The notes below the pieces were generated by a model, which ran no database searches, was not told the origin of the DNA, and saw nothing but the letters and a program-made list of their open reading frames with translations. 64,000 nucleotides of DNA. It comes from Winogradskyella sp. MH6 (GTDB lineage Bacteria; Bacteroidota; Bacteroidia; Flavobacteriales; Flavobacteriaceae). This document shows, piece after piece, positions 25,597 to 35,055 of the stretch. The stretch covers positions 2,852,001-2,916,000 of the forward strand of contig NZ_CP094494.1 in the NCBI RefSeq assembly GCF_022810765.1. The letters run 5' to 3'. Position 1 is the stretch's first letter, and each line of letters starts with the position of its first letter. Both the position numbers and the translations under genes were made by a program.

Positions 25597-27439
25597 CAAT
25601 AATCTTCTCAGATTTTACAGTATTGGCTTTAGAAGTTACATTGACAATATACACACCATCACTTAAATCTATAGTTGATAATTTGTAACGGTTAGAAACA
25701 GAATCGTACAATTCATTTAACATACGCTTACCAGCGACATCGAAAACTTCGATAGTTTTTACATCTAAACCATTAGGGTTGATAACTGATAATTGGTGAA
25801 TGTTGTTATCTTGTCGAATAGTTAAATCACTAACTTCAAAATCATCAATACCGAGGGACTGACCGGGAGTAAATACAATTTCAAAACGATCTGTGTAGCT
25901 TCCTGGTTCTATATTTAAGTTGTAGTCTTGAGTTCTTAAGTCAACATAAAGATTATCTTGAATATCGTGTATATATATACCTTGAGTATCATCAAAATTT
26001 TGAATATCAAAGATTCTAAAACGCAATGGTTGCTGTTCTTCTATATCTACAACTAATGGAATTGTAAGTGCTTCGTCAAAAGCATAGGCTTGACAACCGT
26101 AGGCCTTATTTTGTAAATCAAAATAAGCATCAGAGTCATAAACCTGAGCTAGTTTTAACTCTAAACCTCTATCATAATCTGGTGTAGCTGAATCATGAAA
26201 ATTGAGTACTAATTGTCTTGTGTATTGACTTTCACCTACAGTAAAATCAACATTAATCCTGAATCTTTTATAATCCTCAGGAACTAATGACAAACCATTG
26301 TCTTGATATTGAATTTGGTTATTGCTAGACACAGATTCGTTTTCTCCACTATTGTTAGTCGTTCTGAAGAAAAAACTAGTTGTACCATTTTCTTTTACAA
26401 ATTCTCTCATCGAATTATTAACAGTAACTTCACCATTAGGTCCATTAATTCCTTCTACCATAAAACCTTGCCCAACTGGGATATACCTTCCAGCAATTTT
26501 TACGCCTTCAGCCTGAACAGGAGCTGGTGGTGGAGTGAAGACAGGAGTTGAGTTGTCTTGTTCGTCGTAAGTATAAAACAAAGCGTAATTAAATGTCTCA
26601 TTTGTACCTGTTACATCAATTGTGTAAGTAGCATAGCCACCTACATAATCTTGTAATACATGTGACGCTACATTACCATCTTGTTCCCAATAAAAGAGAG
26701 TTCCATCTATTTCATTAACATTCGCTGGATCATGAATAAAGTCTCTGGCGTCTATAGCACTTGGATAAGGATTTCCAATTAGTGTAAATTGAGAGTCTAA
26801 AACAGTGTTTGTTATTACTCCATTATTTGGTTTACCTCTAAAATCATAGATAGTGTTACCAGTTGTTGCTGTACCATGACCTTTCATTGTAAAACCTAAG
26901 CCTGGGTTTAGGTCATTGTTAAATCCAAGATAGATCCATTCAGCATATTGGTCAGAAGCAACAAATGAATATAACCATCTAGTGGATATTACTAAAGGAT
27001 CTGCTGTTCCCTCAAATGCAGTTGTCGGAGTACTATTATTACTAGCTCTAGGGTCCGCATTACCAATTAGGGAATCATCTATTAGATTCACTTGGAAAGG
27101 ATTATTAATATTACTAGGTAAAATATCTCCAATTGGAGAGCACCAATAATTGTAAGCCCATTGATTAGCGGTTCCGTTTTGATAAACACTTAATTCACCT
27201 TGCCCTGAGTTTCCTGTGGTTCCAGAACCTTGTAGCAGTTGTGCATCATTGCGTAAATAAATATGTGAGTTTGTTTCTAGGTTGACATCATCAGTAACAA
27301 AAAGCGGAGCAATATTTGGTCCACTAGAAAATCCTGTTCCATCTACAAAGATGTAACTTCCATTACTTACAAATAAATCTGATTGTGCTGAGGCCACACT
27401 AAAACATAGCAATAGGCATGCGATGAGGGTGTTTTTCAT
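25586..27439 (-). CDS. T9SS-secreted beta-sandwich protein
   Basis: A 617-residue exported protein. A signal peptide (1-18, ending SVASAQ) precedes a large beta-rich region with features common to Flavobacteriaceae surface proteins (NQWAYNYWCSPIG, FTLIGNPYPSAIDARDFI, GRYIPVGQGFMVEG). The C-terminal type A sorting domain (about 545-617) contains IEVFDVAGKRML and ends GVYIVNVTSKANTVKSEKIIVKH. I recognise no enzymatic motif. Related proteins are usually annotated only by their sorting domain. Confidence 0.85.
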   Translation of the reverse strand: MKNTLIACLLLCFSVASAQSDLFVSNGSYIFVDGTGFSSGPNIAPLFVTDDVNLETNSHIYLRNDAQLLQGSGTTGNSGQGELSVYQNGTANQWAYNYWCSPIGDILPSNINNPFQVNLIDDSLIGNADPRASNNSTPTTAFEGTADPLVISTRWLYSFVASDQYAEWIYLGFNNDLNPGLGFTMKGHGTATTGNTIYDFRGKPNNGVITNTVLDSQFTLIGNPYPSAIDARDFIHDPANVNEIDGTLFYWEQDGNVASHVLQDYVGGYATYTIDVTGTNETFNYALFYTYDEQDNSTPVFTPPPAPVQAEGVKIAGRYIPVGQGFMVEGINGPNGEVTVNNSMREFVKENGTTSFFFRTTNNSGENESVSSNNQIQYQDNGLSLVPEDYKRFRINVDFTVGESQYTRQLVLNFHDSATPDYDRGLELKLAQVYDSDAYFDLQNKAYGCQAYAFDEALTIPLVVDIEEQQPLRFRIFDIQNFDDTQGIYIHDIQDNLYVDLRTQDYNLNIEPGSYTDRFEIVFTPGQSLGIDDFEVSDLTIRQDNNIHQLSVINPNGLDVKTIEVFDVAGKRMLNELYDSVSNRYKLSTIDLSDGVYIVNVTSKANTVKSEKIIVKH

Positions 27440-27585
27440 GCTTAAAAAATTTATAACTATAGCTTAGTAGGGTAACCTAAAGTGAATTAGACAATTACAA
27501 ATTTATAAATTTTGAGGAATGTAAGTGTGTATTACAACGAGGATTTAGGTCGTTTCGCTAAAAGTTTAGCTATCTATGTGAAAAA

Positions 27586-28242
27586 TTAACCACCATCAAT
27601 TAGTTCTTTAAAACAATCGATGATATTTCCAGAATGATATTCGCTAAAAAAAGAAATGTAATTTTTAGAATAATTATTGACAATAACAAAACTATGACAA
27701 GGATAAGGAAGTTTGAAGAACAAGTTTTCGACAGTTCTATTGACGTCAGCTTGCCATTTGACTGATTTCACTTTATCATAATCTATCCTTTCGTCTTCTT
27801 TGTGAACCCAAAATTTATCTATTCCAACTTCTTTATTTATTTTTTTTAAATATCCCTTTTCAAAGATTGTGATTTTATCGAATCTAACTTCAGCATTACC
27901 GCTATTACATTGGTCTTTTCCTGGGTGATACTGAATTACTGTATATTTATTTCCAGATTTAGTTGTACTTCCTACAAGACTTTTTTGTAGGCTATCAAAC
28001 TCACTTTGCTTCAGTTTACCGTACTTTTTTCTTCTAACTAGAATTCTAAAAAAACTAGTGTCTACTTCAAAGTGGAGATTTAAAAATTCAAATTCACCTT
28101 TATTCTGTTTTACTTTTTCAAAATAAAGACTATCTGATATTTGAAACTCATTTTCATCATAATAATAAGTTGGTTTATCATTTTGTGAAAACGATTTAAT
28201 CGTAATTAGTGAGAGTGTAAATAATAAGAAGTAAAACCTCAT
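27586..28242 (-). CDS. Unknown exported protein
   Basis: A 218-residue protein with a signal peptide (about 1-19, ending SFSQ) and no family that I recognise. The mature part is rich in charged and aromatic residues, with two cysteines near the middle and end (KDQCNSGN, LPYPCHSF). It begins two bases after the TonB-dependent receptor gene, so it is the last member of that operon and probably acts in the periplasm or outer membrane with it. Confidence concerns the gene being real, not its role. Confidence 0.6.
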   Translation of the reverse strand: MRFYFLLFTLSLITIKSFSQNDKPTYYYDENEFQISDSLYFEKVKQNKGEFEFLNLHFEVDTSFFRILVRRKKYGKLKQSEFDSLQKSLVGSTTKSGNKYTVIQYHPGKDQCNSGNAEVRFDKITIFEKGYLKKINKEVGIDKFWVHKEDERIDYDKVKSVKWQADVNRTVENLFFKLPYPCHSFVIVNNYSKNYISFFSEYHSGNIIDCFKELIDGG

Positions 28243-28244
28243 AA

Positions 28245-30710
28245 TTAAAATCTCGCAGACAACCTTAAGTTAAAAACACGAGGTGTTAAATAATTAGGAA
28301 TTGCAAATTGTCGTTTGGTATACACATCTCTAACCCAAGTATTGGTTATTGAATTTTGGTTATTAAACATGTTATAGATTTCAAAACCAAGAGAGAGTTC
28401 TCTAAACTTCTTTTTCCAGTTGGCTTTATATGTTTTTGTTGGATTAACCAATTCTAATTGAATTCCTAAATCAGCACGTCTGTAATCTCTTAGCCTTATT
28501 TGATAATCGTAAGAATCTGCATAACTTGGTGAACCACCAGGAACACCAGTGTTGTACACTAAATTAAGATACATTTTTAGATGTGGCATATTAGGTACAT
28601 AATCCTGAAATAACGCTCCAAACTTTAATCGTTGGTCTGTAGGTCTTGCAATATAGCCGCGATTATCTATATTTTCTTCAGTTTTTAGGTATCCAAAACT
28701 AAACCACGATTCGGTGCCAGGAACAAACTCTCCGTTTAAGCGCATGTCTAATCCGTAGGCATATGCTTTGGCATTGTTTTCGGCTCTGTATCTAATCCTT
28801 ACGTTTTCTAGTGTGTAGGTATTAACATTAGATAAGCCTTTGTAGTAGGCTTCGGTAACTAACTTAAATGGTCTATCCCAAATCTTAAAACTATACTCAT
28901 TACCCAAAACGACGTGAAAAGACTTCTGAGCTTTTACGTTAGGTTGTACAACACCTGAAGAATCTCTTAATTCCCTATAAAAAGGTGGTTGGTAGTACAA
29001 ACCTCCAGCAACTCTAAAAAGCATGTCCTTATCCCAATCTGGTTTTATGGCAAATTGTGCTCTTGGACTAATAACAGTTTGCGTATTGCTTTCTAGGTTT
29101 TCGCCACTAACAGTCCAGTTGTGCAGTCGCACACCAGCATTGTAAAACACCTCGTTGTTTCCCCATTCTGTGCGTTTGCTATATTGGGCAAAAGCCTGCA
29201 TTCTGTCTATCTTAACTCTGTTTAACGCTCTAATATCTTCAAAAGCAGTTAATGGTCCTTCATAAGGTTCATAAGGTTGAAGGTTAGGGATACTAAAGTT
29301 TGGTGGACGAATAGAGAAACCAGCAGAATCGATAATCTCATATTCTACCAAACGGTCTCTTATATCTTCGTGAGTGTATTTTACAGACCATTCAACCGTA
29401 GATTCTTCGTCAATTTTATAATCTCCTCTGTGTTCTGCATTAACTATAAATGCATCTAAGTCATTACGTGCATGCGTCAACTGCGATCCAATACCTTCGC
29501 TAAATTCTACTTCACCTAAATTTTCATCTCCAATATTAGTATTGACTTCACCTAAACGGTATTGCGCAAAAATGTCAAAATATTCTTGTTCTAATGTGTG
29601 ATATGCTGAACCAATAAACTTCAGTGTTAAATCCTCGTTGACAAAGTAATTGGCTTTTAAAGCACCAAAATAAGTTTGGTATTGGTCTTCTTCATTACCG
29701 TCATAAAAGACTAATAAGGCTACGGGTTCTTGTAGCGTCCCGAAGTTGGTTTGTCTGTTTTCTGGCTGAAAATTATATCTGTTGAGTGAAATGTTCCCAA
29801 GAAAATTTAAATGAAACTTATCAGAAAAGCGATACGTTAAATAGGTTTGAGCATCTGCAAAAACAGGTTCTACATTACCTTCGGTTTCGAGGTTGTTAAG
29901 AATTAAACTGTTATCTCTGTAGCGAACACCTGCAATACCTGAAAATTTACCGTCTTTAGATACGGCTTCTGCTGCAACACTTCCGCCTAGCATACTTAAA
30001 TCCGCACGAACACCAAATGCTGCTGGATTACGATACGTAATATCTAATACTGAAGATAGTTTGTCTCCGTATTTAGCCTGAAATCCACCAGCAGAAAAAT
30101 CGACATTAGACACTAAATCAGTATTTACAAAACTTAGTCCTTCTTGATTACCAGAACGTATTAGAAAAGGTCTATAGACTTCAATTTCATTGACATAAAC
30201 AAGGTTTTCATCAAAATTTCCACCTCTTACAGAATATTGTGTACTTAACTCGTTTGAGATATTAACACCTGGCAAGGTTTTTAGAATGTTTTCTATTCCT
30301 GGTTGTGCACCTTTTATGGTTCTTAATGTTTTTGGGTCTATATTTACGACACCATCGTCATTTTGTCGTGTATTGGTAGAAATGACAACTTCAGCAATTT
30401 GCTCTGCTTCAACCTTCATTACAGGATTAAACTCTAACTCCTGGCCATTTTTTAATTGAAACTTTTGTACTATTCGGCTATGCCCTAAGTGTGTAAATTC
30501 TATTGTCACTTCAACATCAGAAGGTATTCTAAGCTCATAAAAGCCATTTTCATTGGTAGCTGTGCCTTCACCAGTAGAAGCTTTTATGTTTACATCTTCA
30601 ATTGGGCTGTTTGTTTCGTCGAGAATTACACCTCTAATAACAGCAGTTTGTGAAAAAGAAAGTGCACTAAAAAGTAAGCTAAGGAGTAGTGTGAGTTGTA
30701 AGCGTTTCAA
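28245..30710 (-). CDS. TonB-dependent outer-membrane receptor
   Basis: An 821-residue outer-membrane receptor. A signal peptide (1-20) is followed by a carboxypeptidase-like regulatory domain (about 22-105, VIRGVILDETNSPIEDVNIK, ENGFYELRIPS) and a plug domain (about 115-230, with GIENILKTLPGVNISNELS and YSVRGGNFDENLVYVNEIEVY). A long beta-barrel ends in FNLRLSARF. The substrate is unknown. No SusD partner is present, so it is not a classic polysaccharide-utilisation pair. It lies 11 bases after an M23 peptidase gene and two bases before an unknown exported protein gene. Confidence 0.92.
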   Translation of the reverse strand: MKRLQLTLLLSLLFSALSFSQTAVIRGVILDETNSPIEDVNIKASTGEGTATNENGFYELRIPSDVEVTIEFTHLGHSRIVQKFQLKNGQELEFNPVMKVEAEQIAEVVISTNTRQNDDGVVNIDPKTLRTIKGAQPGIENILKTLPGVNISNELSTQYSVRGGNFDENLVYVNEIEVYRPFLIRSGNQEGLSFVNTDLVSNVDFSAGGFQAKYGDKLSSVLDITYRNPAAFGVRADLSMLGGSVAAEAVSKDGKFSGIAGVRYRDNSLILNNLETEGNVEPVFADAQTYLTYRFSDKFHLNFLGNISLNRYNFQPENRQTNFGTLQEPVALLVFYDGNEEDQYQTYFGALKANYFVNEDLTLKFIGSAYHTLEQEYFDIFAQYRLGEVNTNIGDENLGEVEFSEGIGSQLTHARNDLDAFIVNAEHRGDYKIDEESTVEWSVKYTHEDIRDRLVEYEIIDSAGFSIRPPNFSIPNLQPYEPYEGPLTAFEDIRALNRVKIDRMQAFAQYSKRTEWGNNEVFYNAGVRLHNWTVSGENLESNTQTVISPRAQFAIKPDWDKDMLFRVAGGLYYQPPFYRELRDSSGVVQPNVKAQKSFHVVLGNEYSFKIWDRPFKLVTEAYYKGLSNVNTYTLENVRIRYRAENNAKAYAYGLDMRLNGEFVPGTESWFSFGYLKTEENIDNRGYIARPTDQRLKFGALFQDYVPNMPHLKMYLNLVYNTGVPGGSPSYADSYDYQIRLRDYRRADLGIQLELVNPTKTYKANWKKKFRELSLGFEIYNMFNNQNSITNTWVRDVYTKRQFAIPNYLTPRVFNLRLSARF

Positions 30711-30721
30711 TTAGTTTAGTT

Positions 30722-32407
30722 TTATTTTCTAAAAAAGGTTGCTTCAAATGTAGAACTATTTCCAACATTATCGGTAACAATTATCTTTAAATCGTTCTTA
30801 GTATCCTTAACGATGTTATCGTTAAAATCGTGTACCAACATATTTGTCTTATAATCATACTCCATTAAAATCCATTTACCATTTACAGTTGCTCTATACT
30901 TGCTTATTCCAGATAAATCGTCATCAATTTTCACTTTAAGATAACGATACTTACTCAACCATTTTTTGTCTTTAAAATTTAAAGGAGTAATAGTTGGTGC
31001 TACAGTATCCATAGCAAGTGTATAGGTTCCAAAAATTTTACTACCAGCACTTAAGATGTTGCTTTTTCGCTTGGTGCTAACATAACTCGGTCTTTGGTAG
31101 TAACCATATAATCTTGCAATAAACATTTTGTCTAAATCTTCAGACTTATAATTATTTAGATCATAATTGATGTAAAAATTCTTTTGTAATGGAATGTTAT
31201 CTTCATGAAGGTGAAGCGTATCTGAGCTCACACTATAATCTATGTTGACATCTTCATAAACCGTATTTGGGTAAAAATTAACTGTAATTAAACCCGATTT
31301 TAACTCTGTTGCTTGGTCTGCAAATATGGTTGTTTTATTGTAAGAATGATTTTCAGGTGTTTCTAATACTTCGTGTTTGCCTCTAATAGGAATGTTTATC
31401 CAAGTTTCGTTGCCTTTAAAATCTCTTATTCTGGTTTTGTATACCGAAGATGTGCTGTCTTCAATAGTAACGTAGCCATTGTCGTAAGCATCTTTGTAAA
31501 GGCTCAACGTATTATTTTTTTCAATGAATAATTTCTGAATTCTTGATTTTTTAGTTTTAAAGTATTCGTAATCAATTAAACGCTTAATGTGTTTGGTTTC
31601 GTCAAAACTGAAGCGTTTAAAATCTATTTCAAGACTTTTATTGCCATTAAAAAAGGTTTGAATGTTACTAACACCATTATTATTAGGTGCTAAATCTTGC
31701 TTATCATAAGAGGTTATACCAAAGCCTATGTTGCCGTAAGCTGTAATTTTTTCAACCTCGTAATCTCCACTCTGTTGAGGAATTAAACGTAATGGAACAC
31801 GTTCGTTTTTACCGTTAATTACAGCATTTTCATCTTTGGGATAAGCATATACTGCAGAAACAAATGGTTTTTTGGAATCCTTGATATCTATACCAAATAG
31901 CATGGGATTAATTGGACGTTCTTGATTATCTCTAATTTCAAAGTGTAAGTGAGGTCCACCTGAGCCACCTGTATTTCCGGAATAGGCGATAACTTCATCG
32001 GGAGCAATTAACAATTCATCTGTACTTGGAAAAACTTCAACCTCAAAACTTTCCTTGTCATATTGGCACTCTTTGATATATTTTTCTAGTCGGTCAGAAA
32101 ATTTCTGAAGATGTGCATATACAGTTGTATATCCATTAGGATGTGTAATGTAGAGTGCTTTACCGTAACCGTAATGCGATATTTTTATTCTGCTTACATA
32201 GCCTTCAGCGGCTGTATATACTTTTAAACCCGTTTTTTGTTGTGTTTTTATGTCTAGACCAGAATGAAAGTGTGACGATCTAAGTTCTGCAAAAGTGCCA
32301 GAAAGGACTAAAGTGATATCCAAAGGATCCCTAAAATAATCTTGAGGGTATTCCGACTGCGAAAACATCGAACTCGAAACTAAGAATAAAAGCAAAAGTT
32401 TTTTCAT
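30722..32407 (-). CDS. M23-family metallopeptidase (LytM-like)
   Basis: A 561-residue exported protein. A signal peptide (1-17, MKKLLLLFLVSSSMFSQ) precedes an LytM/peptidase M23 domain (about 35-165) with zinc ligands in SSHFHSGLDIKT and GPHLHFEIRDNQ, then a long C-terminal beta-rich region ending in an Ig-like fold (VKIDDDLSGISKYRATVNG). It would cut peptidoglycan cross-links if active, and both key histidine motifs are intact. A GTG at 32416 could add three residues, but the ATG at 32407 begins a better signal peptide. It is the first gene of the operon with the TonB receptor. Confidence 0.9.
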   Translation of the reverse strand: MKKLLLLFLVSSSMFSQSEYPQDYFRDPLDITLVLSGTFAELRSSHFHSGLDIKTQQKTGLKVYTAAEGYVSRIKISHYGYGKALYITHPNGYTTVYAHLQKFSDRLEKYIKECQYDKESFEVEVFPSTDELLIAPDEVIAYSGNTGGSGGPHLHFEIRDNQERPINPMLFGIDIKDSKKPFVSAVYAYPKDENAVINGKNERVPLRLIPQQSGDYEVEKITAYGNIGFGITSYDKQDLAPNNNGVSNIQTFFNGNKSLEIDFKRFSFDETKHIKRLIDYEYFKTKKSRIQKLFIEKNNTLSLYKDAYDNGYVTIEDSTSSVYKTRIRDFKGNETWINIPIRGKHEVLETPENHSYNKTTIFADQATELKSGLITVNFYPNTVYEDVNIDYSVSSDTLHLHEDNIPLQKNFYINYDLNNYKSEDLDKMFIARLYGYYQRPSYVSTKRKSNILSAGSKIFGTYTLAMDTVAPTITPLNFKDKKWLSKYRYLKVKIDDDLSGISKYRATVNGKWILMEYDYKTNMLVHDFNDNIVKDTKNDLKIIVTDNVGNSSTFEATFFRK

Positions 32408-32585
32408 AAAGAGCACTATTACAGCTAAAATATCAAATTGAACAAGAATTACAAACCAGAAATCTGTATTATTTTTCTGAACGTTTTAATTTTTAAGATG
32501 TTATATCAATTAAAAATAATTGTAAAAGAATTGTGTTTTTTAAATAGGTATGTTAAATTTGTTTCAACAGTATTGAATTACTTAA

Positions 32586-32876
32586 ATGAGTAAAATAGAA
32601 GAAATTGTTGATGCTTTAGAGAATAAAATTAGCAAGGTTTTACATAAGCAAGAAGTCTTAAAGCAAACCAATGCAAGATTATCTCAACAGCTTGAAGAAC
32701 AGCAACAAAAACTTCTGGAGCAGCAAGAAGAGATTGCTTCTTGGGCAGATAAATATGAAACACTCAAAATAGCAAATTCAATGCTTGGTAGTGACGAAAA
32801 TAAACGAGAAACAAAGCTCAAAATAAATGCACTTATAAGAGAAATTGACCATTGTATTGGTCAACTCTCAGAATAA
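32586..32876 (+). CDS. ZapB-like coiled-coil protein
   Basis: A 96-residue protein that is mostly one coiled coil: heptad-like hydrophobics run from IEEIVDALENKISKVLH through a glutamine-rich centre (QQLEEQQQKLLEQQEEI, about 35-51) to the C-terminal helix. It has no membrane segment. It lies 19 bases upstream of zapA, a position held by a conserved coiled-coil gene in Flavobacteriaceae, and may play the part of ZapB or another Z-ring linker. The link to division is inferred from context and structure type only. Confidence 0.7.
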   Translation: MSKIEEIVDALENKISKVLHKQEVLKQTNARLSQQLEEQQQKLLEQQEEIASWADKYETLKIANSMLGSDENKRETKLKINALIREIDHCIGQLSE

Positions 32877-32881
32877 AGTTG

Positions 32882-32889
32882 TAAATTTA
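32882..32889 (+). promoter_or_regulatory. Promoter -7 box just before zapA
   Basis: TAAATTTA (close to TAnnTTTG) has TTGG 22 bases upstream (TTG at 32857-32859) as a -33 box, and sits six bases before the zapA ATG. This is one of the better promoter pairs here and predicts a leaderless or near-leaderless zapA message. Confidence 0.45.
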
Positions 32890-32895
32890 GACTAG

Positions 32896-33183
32896 ATGTC
32901 AGATCAATTAAAAATTAAACTTTCTATTGCCAATAGAGTATATCCGTTGACAATTAATCCTAAGCAGGAAGAAGGTTTGCGTAAGGCCACAAAGAAAATT
33001 GAGGCTATGATTGGTCAGTTTGAGCAGAATTACTCTGTTAGAGATAAGCAAGATGTTTTGGCCATGTGTGCCTTGCAATTTGCAGCTCAGGTAGAGCAAA
33101 AATCGATAGATAAGGAATATGTAAATGAAGAGGTACAGGAAAAGCTAGAAGCTTTAAATGACCTTTTAAATAAGCATATTTAA
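32896..33183 (+). CDS. zapA: Cell division protein ZapA
   Basis: A 95-residue ZapA that cross-links FtsZ filaments at the Z-ring. The N-terminal strand region KIKLSIANRVYPLTINPKQEE and the helix EEGLRKATKKIEAMIGQFEQNY followed by ALQFAAQVEQ are the family pattern. It follows the coiled-coil gene and precedes a structured RNA that I read as 6S RNA. The same zapA-ssrS order is well known in proteobacteria. Confidence 0.92.
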   Translation: MSDQLKIKLSIANRVYPLTINPKQEEGLRKATKKIEAMIGQFEQNYSVRDKQDVLAMCALQFAAQVEQKSIDKEYVNEEVQEKLEALNDLLNKHI

Positions 33184-33216
33184 CTCGTACGTTCTTTAAA
33201 ATACAAAAAGGTTACT

Positions 33217-33397
33217 GCCTACATTAGTTATATTTTTTGATAAACTCAACGTTAATTCTTTAAAAAGGGTGAGTTTGAATTGTAAAAGCATGCTGCTAAT
33301 ACGCTTAGTATTTGGGCAGATCCTTGATCAGTTTGTTAGCCCTAAACTTGTTTTTAAGGAGTTTATACAAAATCCAAAACTGATGTAGGCTTTTTTT
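33217..33397 (+). ncRNA. ssrS: Probable 6S RNA
   Basis: A region of about 180 bases between zapA and rny folds as a long rod. A 13-bp closing helix (33217-33229 with 33378-33390, one G-T pair) is followed directly by a T tract. A second helix pairs 33234-33248 with 33360-33373. Between them lie an unpaired central part and a hairpin-bearing upper arm (AATAC/GTATT at 33298-33312; GGGC/GCCC at 33314-33342; GATC/GATC inside it). Length, rod shape with a central bubble, own terminator and position after zapA fit 6S RNA, which binds RNA polymerase and mimics an open promoter. No covariance search was possible. Confidence 0.72.
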
Positions 33398-33420
33398 ATA
33401 TACTAAACTAAACTATAAAC

Positions 33421-34998
33421 ATGGACACTAACACGATACTATATATTGTTGGAGGAGTAGTATTAGGATTAATAATAGGATACGTAATTGCTAAATCTCT
33501 GGAGAAAGGCAAAGCGTCTAAGTTAATCGCTAATGCTGAGAGCGAATCCAAATCAATTTTAAAACAAGCTAAAGCAGATGCTGAGGCTTTAAAAAAAGAT
33601 AAAATACTACAGGCCAAAGAGAAATTTATTGAGCTAAAGGCAGAACATGAAAAGGTAATTCTGTCTAGAGACAAAAAAATGGCAGAGGCCGAAAAGCGCA
33701 TTAGAGATAAAGAATCTCAAGTTTCTAATGAGCTGTCTAAAGCTAAAAAATCCAATCAGTCTTTAGAAGACAAATTAAAGGATTACAACTTTAGATTAGA
33801 ATTCTTAGATAAAAAGAAAGATGAAATAGAGAAAGCGCACAAAAGCCAAATAAAACAGCTAGAGGTTATTTCTCAATTATCAGCAGAAGAAGCTAAAGAG
33901 CAATTGGTAGAATCGTTGAAAGAAGAAGCCAAAACAGATGCGATGGCTTATGTACAAGATAGGGTAGAAGAAGCTAAAATGACTGCTCAGCAAGAAGCTA
34001 AGAAGATAATCATCAATACTATTCAACGTATTGGTACCGAAGAAGCAATTGATAACTGTGTGTCTGTTTTCAATATTGAATCTGATGATGTTAAAGGTAG
34101 AATTATTGGTAGAGAAGGTAGAAATATTAGAGCTATAGAAGCAGCAACAGGTGTAGAGATTATTGTAGACGACACACCAGAAGCTATTATTTTATCTTGT
34201 TTTGATTCTGTAAGACGTGAAGTAGCACGTTTATCACTTCATAAATTAGTAACAGACGGTAGAATTCATCCAGCTCGTATTGAAGAAGTTGTAAAGAAAA
34301 CGCAGAAGCAAATAGAGCAAGAAATCATAGAAGTTGGTAAACGTACCGTAATAGATTTAGGTATCCATGGTTTACACCCAGAACTAATAAAAATGGTAGG
34401 TCGAATGAAGTATCGTTCGTCTTACGGTCAAAACTTATTACAGCACTCTAGAGAAGTTGCCAAACTTTGTGGTGTAATGGCTGCCGAATTAGGATTGAAT
34501 CCTAAATTAGCAAAACGTGCAGGATTATTACACGATATAGGTAAAGTACCATCGTCTGAGACAGATGTAGAAACTCCACACGCTATCTTAGGTATGCAAT
34601 GGGCAGAAAAGCATGGCGAAAAACCAGAAGTTTGTAATGCTATTGGAGCGCACCACGACGAAATAGAAATGACAACATTGCTATCTCCAATTATTCAGGT
34701 TTGTGATGCCATCTCTGGCGCAAGACCAGGTGCGAGACGTCAAGTTTTGGATTCTTATATTCAACGTCTTAAAGATTTGGAAGATGTAGCATTTGGTTTT
34801 ACAGGTGTTAAAAAAGCGTATGCCATACAAGCAGGTAGAGAGTTGCGTGTTATTGTAGAAAGCGAAAAAGTATCTGATGAAAAGGCAGCAAGCTTATCGT
34901 TTGAAATTTCTCAGAAAATTCAAACAGACATGACTTATCCTGGTCAGGTAAAAGTTACAGTGATTAGAGAAACAAGAGCAGTGAATATTGCTAAATAA
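33421..34998 (+). CDS. rny: Ribonuclease Y
   Basis: Membrane-anchored endoribonuclease that starts mRNA decay. The 525 residues show an N-terminal helix (about 5-25, [19 protein letters not shown]), a long charged coiled coil (about 35-200), a KH domain with [16 protein letters not shown] (about 222-237), and an HD domain with the metal-binding motif [10 protein letters not shown]. Length and order are exactly those of the family. It follows the 6S RNA and ends at a terminator shared with xerD. Confidence 0.96.
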   Translation: MDTNTILYIVGGVVLGLIIGYVIAKSLEKGKASKLIANAESESKSILKQAKADAEALKKDKILQAKEKFIELKAEHEKVILSRDKKMAEAEKRIRDKESQVSNELSKAKKSNQSLEDKLKDYNFRLEFLDKKKDEIEKAHKSQIKQLEVISQLSAEEAKEQLVESLKEEAKTDAMAYVQDRVEEAKMTAQQEAKKIIINTIQRIGTEEAIDNCVSVFNIESDDVKGRIIGREGRNIRAIEAATGVEIIVDDTPEAIILSCFDSVRREVARLSLHKLVTDGRIHPARIEEVVKKTQKQIEQEIIEVGKRTVIDLGIHGLHPELIKMVGRMKYRSSYGQNLLQHSREVAKLCGVMAAELGLNPKLAKRAGLLHDIGKVPSSETDVETPHAILGMQWAEKHGEKPEVCNAIGAHHDEIEMTTLLSPIIQVCDAISGARPGARRQVLDSYIQRLKDLEDVAFGFTGVKKAYAIQAGRELRVIVESEKVSDEKAASLSFEISQKIQTDMTYPGQVKVTVIRETRAVNIAK

Positions 34999-35021
34999 AG
35001 ATAACTAACTCAAGTAATGGT

Positions 35022-35055
35022 AAAAGGGTGTTCTATTAGTTTAGGACACCTTTTT
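35022..35055. terminator. Bidirectional terminator between rny and xerD
   Basis: An inverted repeat GGTGTTC/GGACACC (35027-35033 and 35044-35050) is bordered by A residues on the left and T residues on the right, serving both converging genes. It runs into the last xerD codon. Confidence 0.75.
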
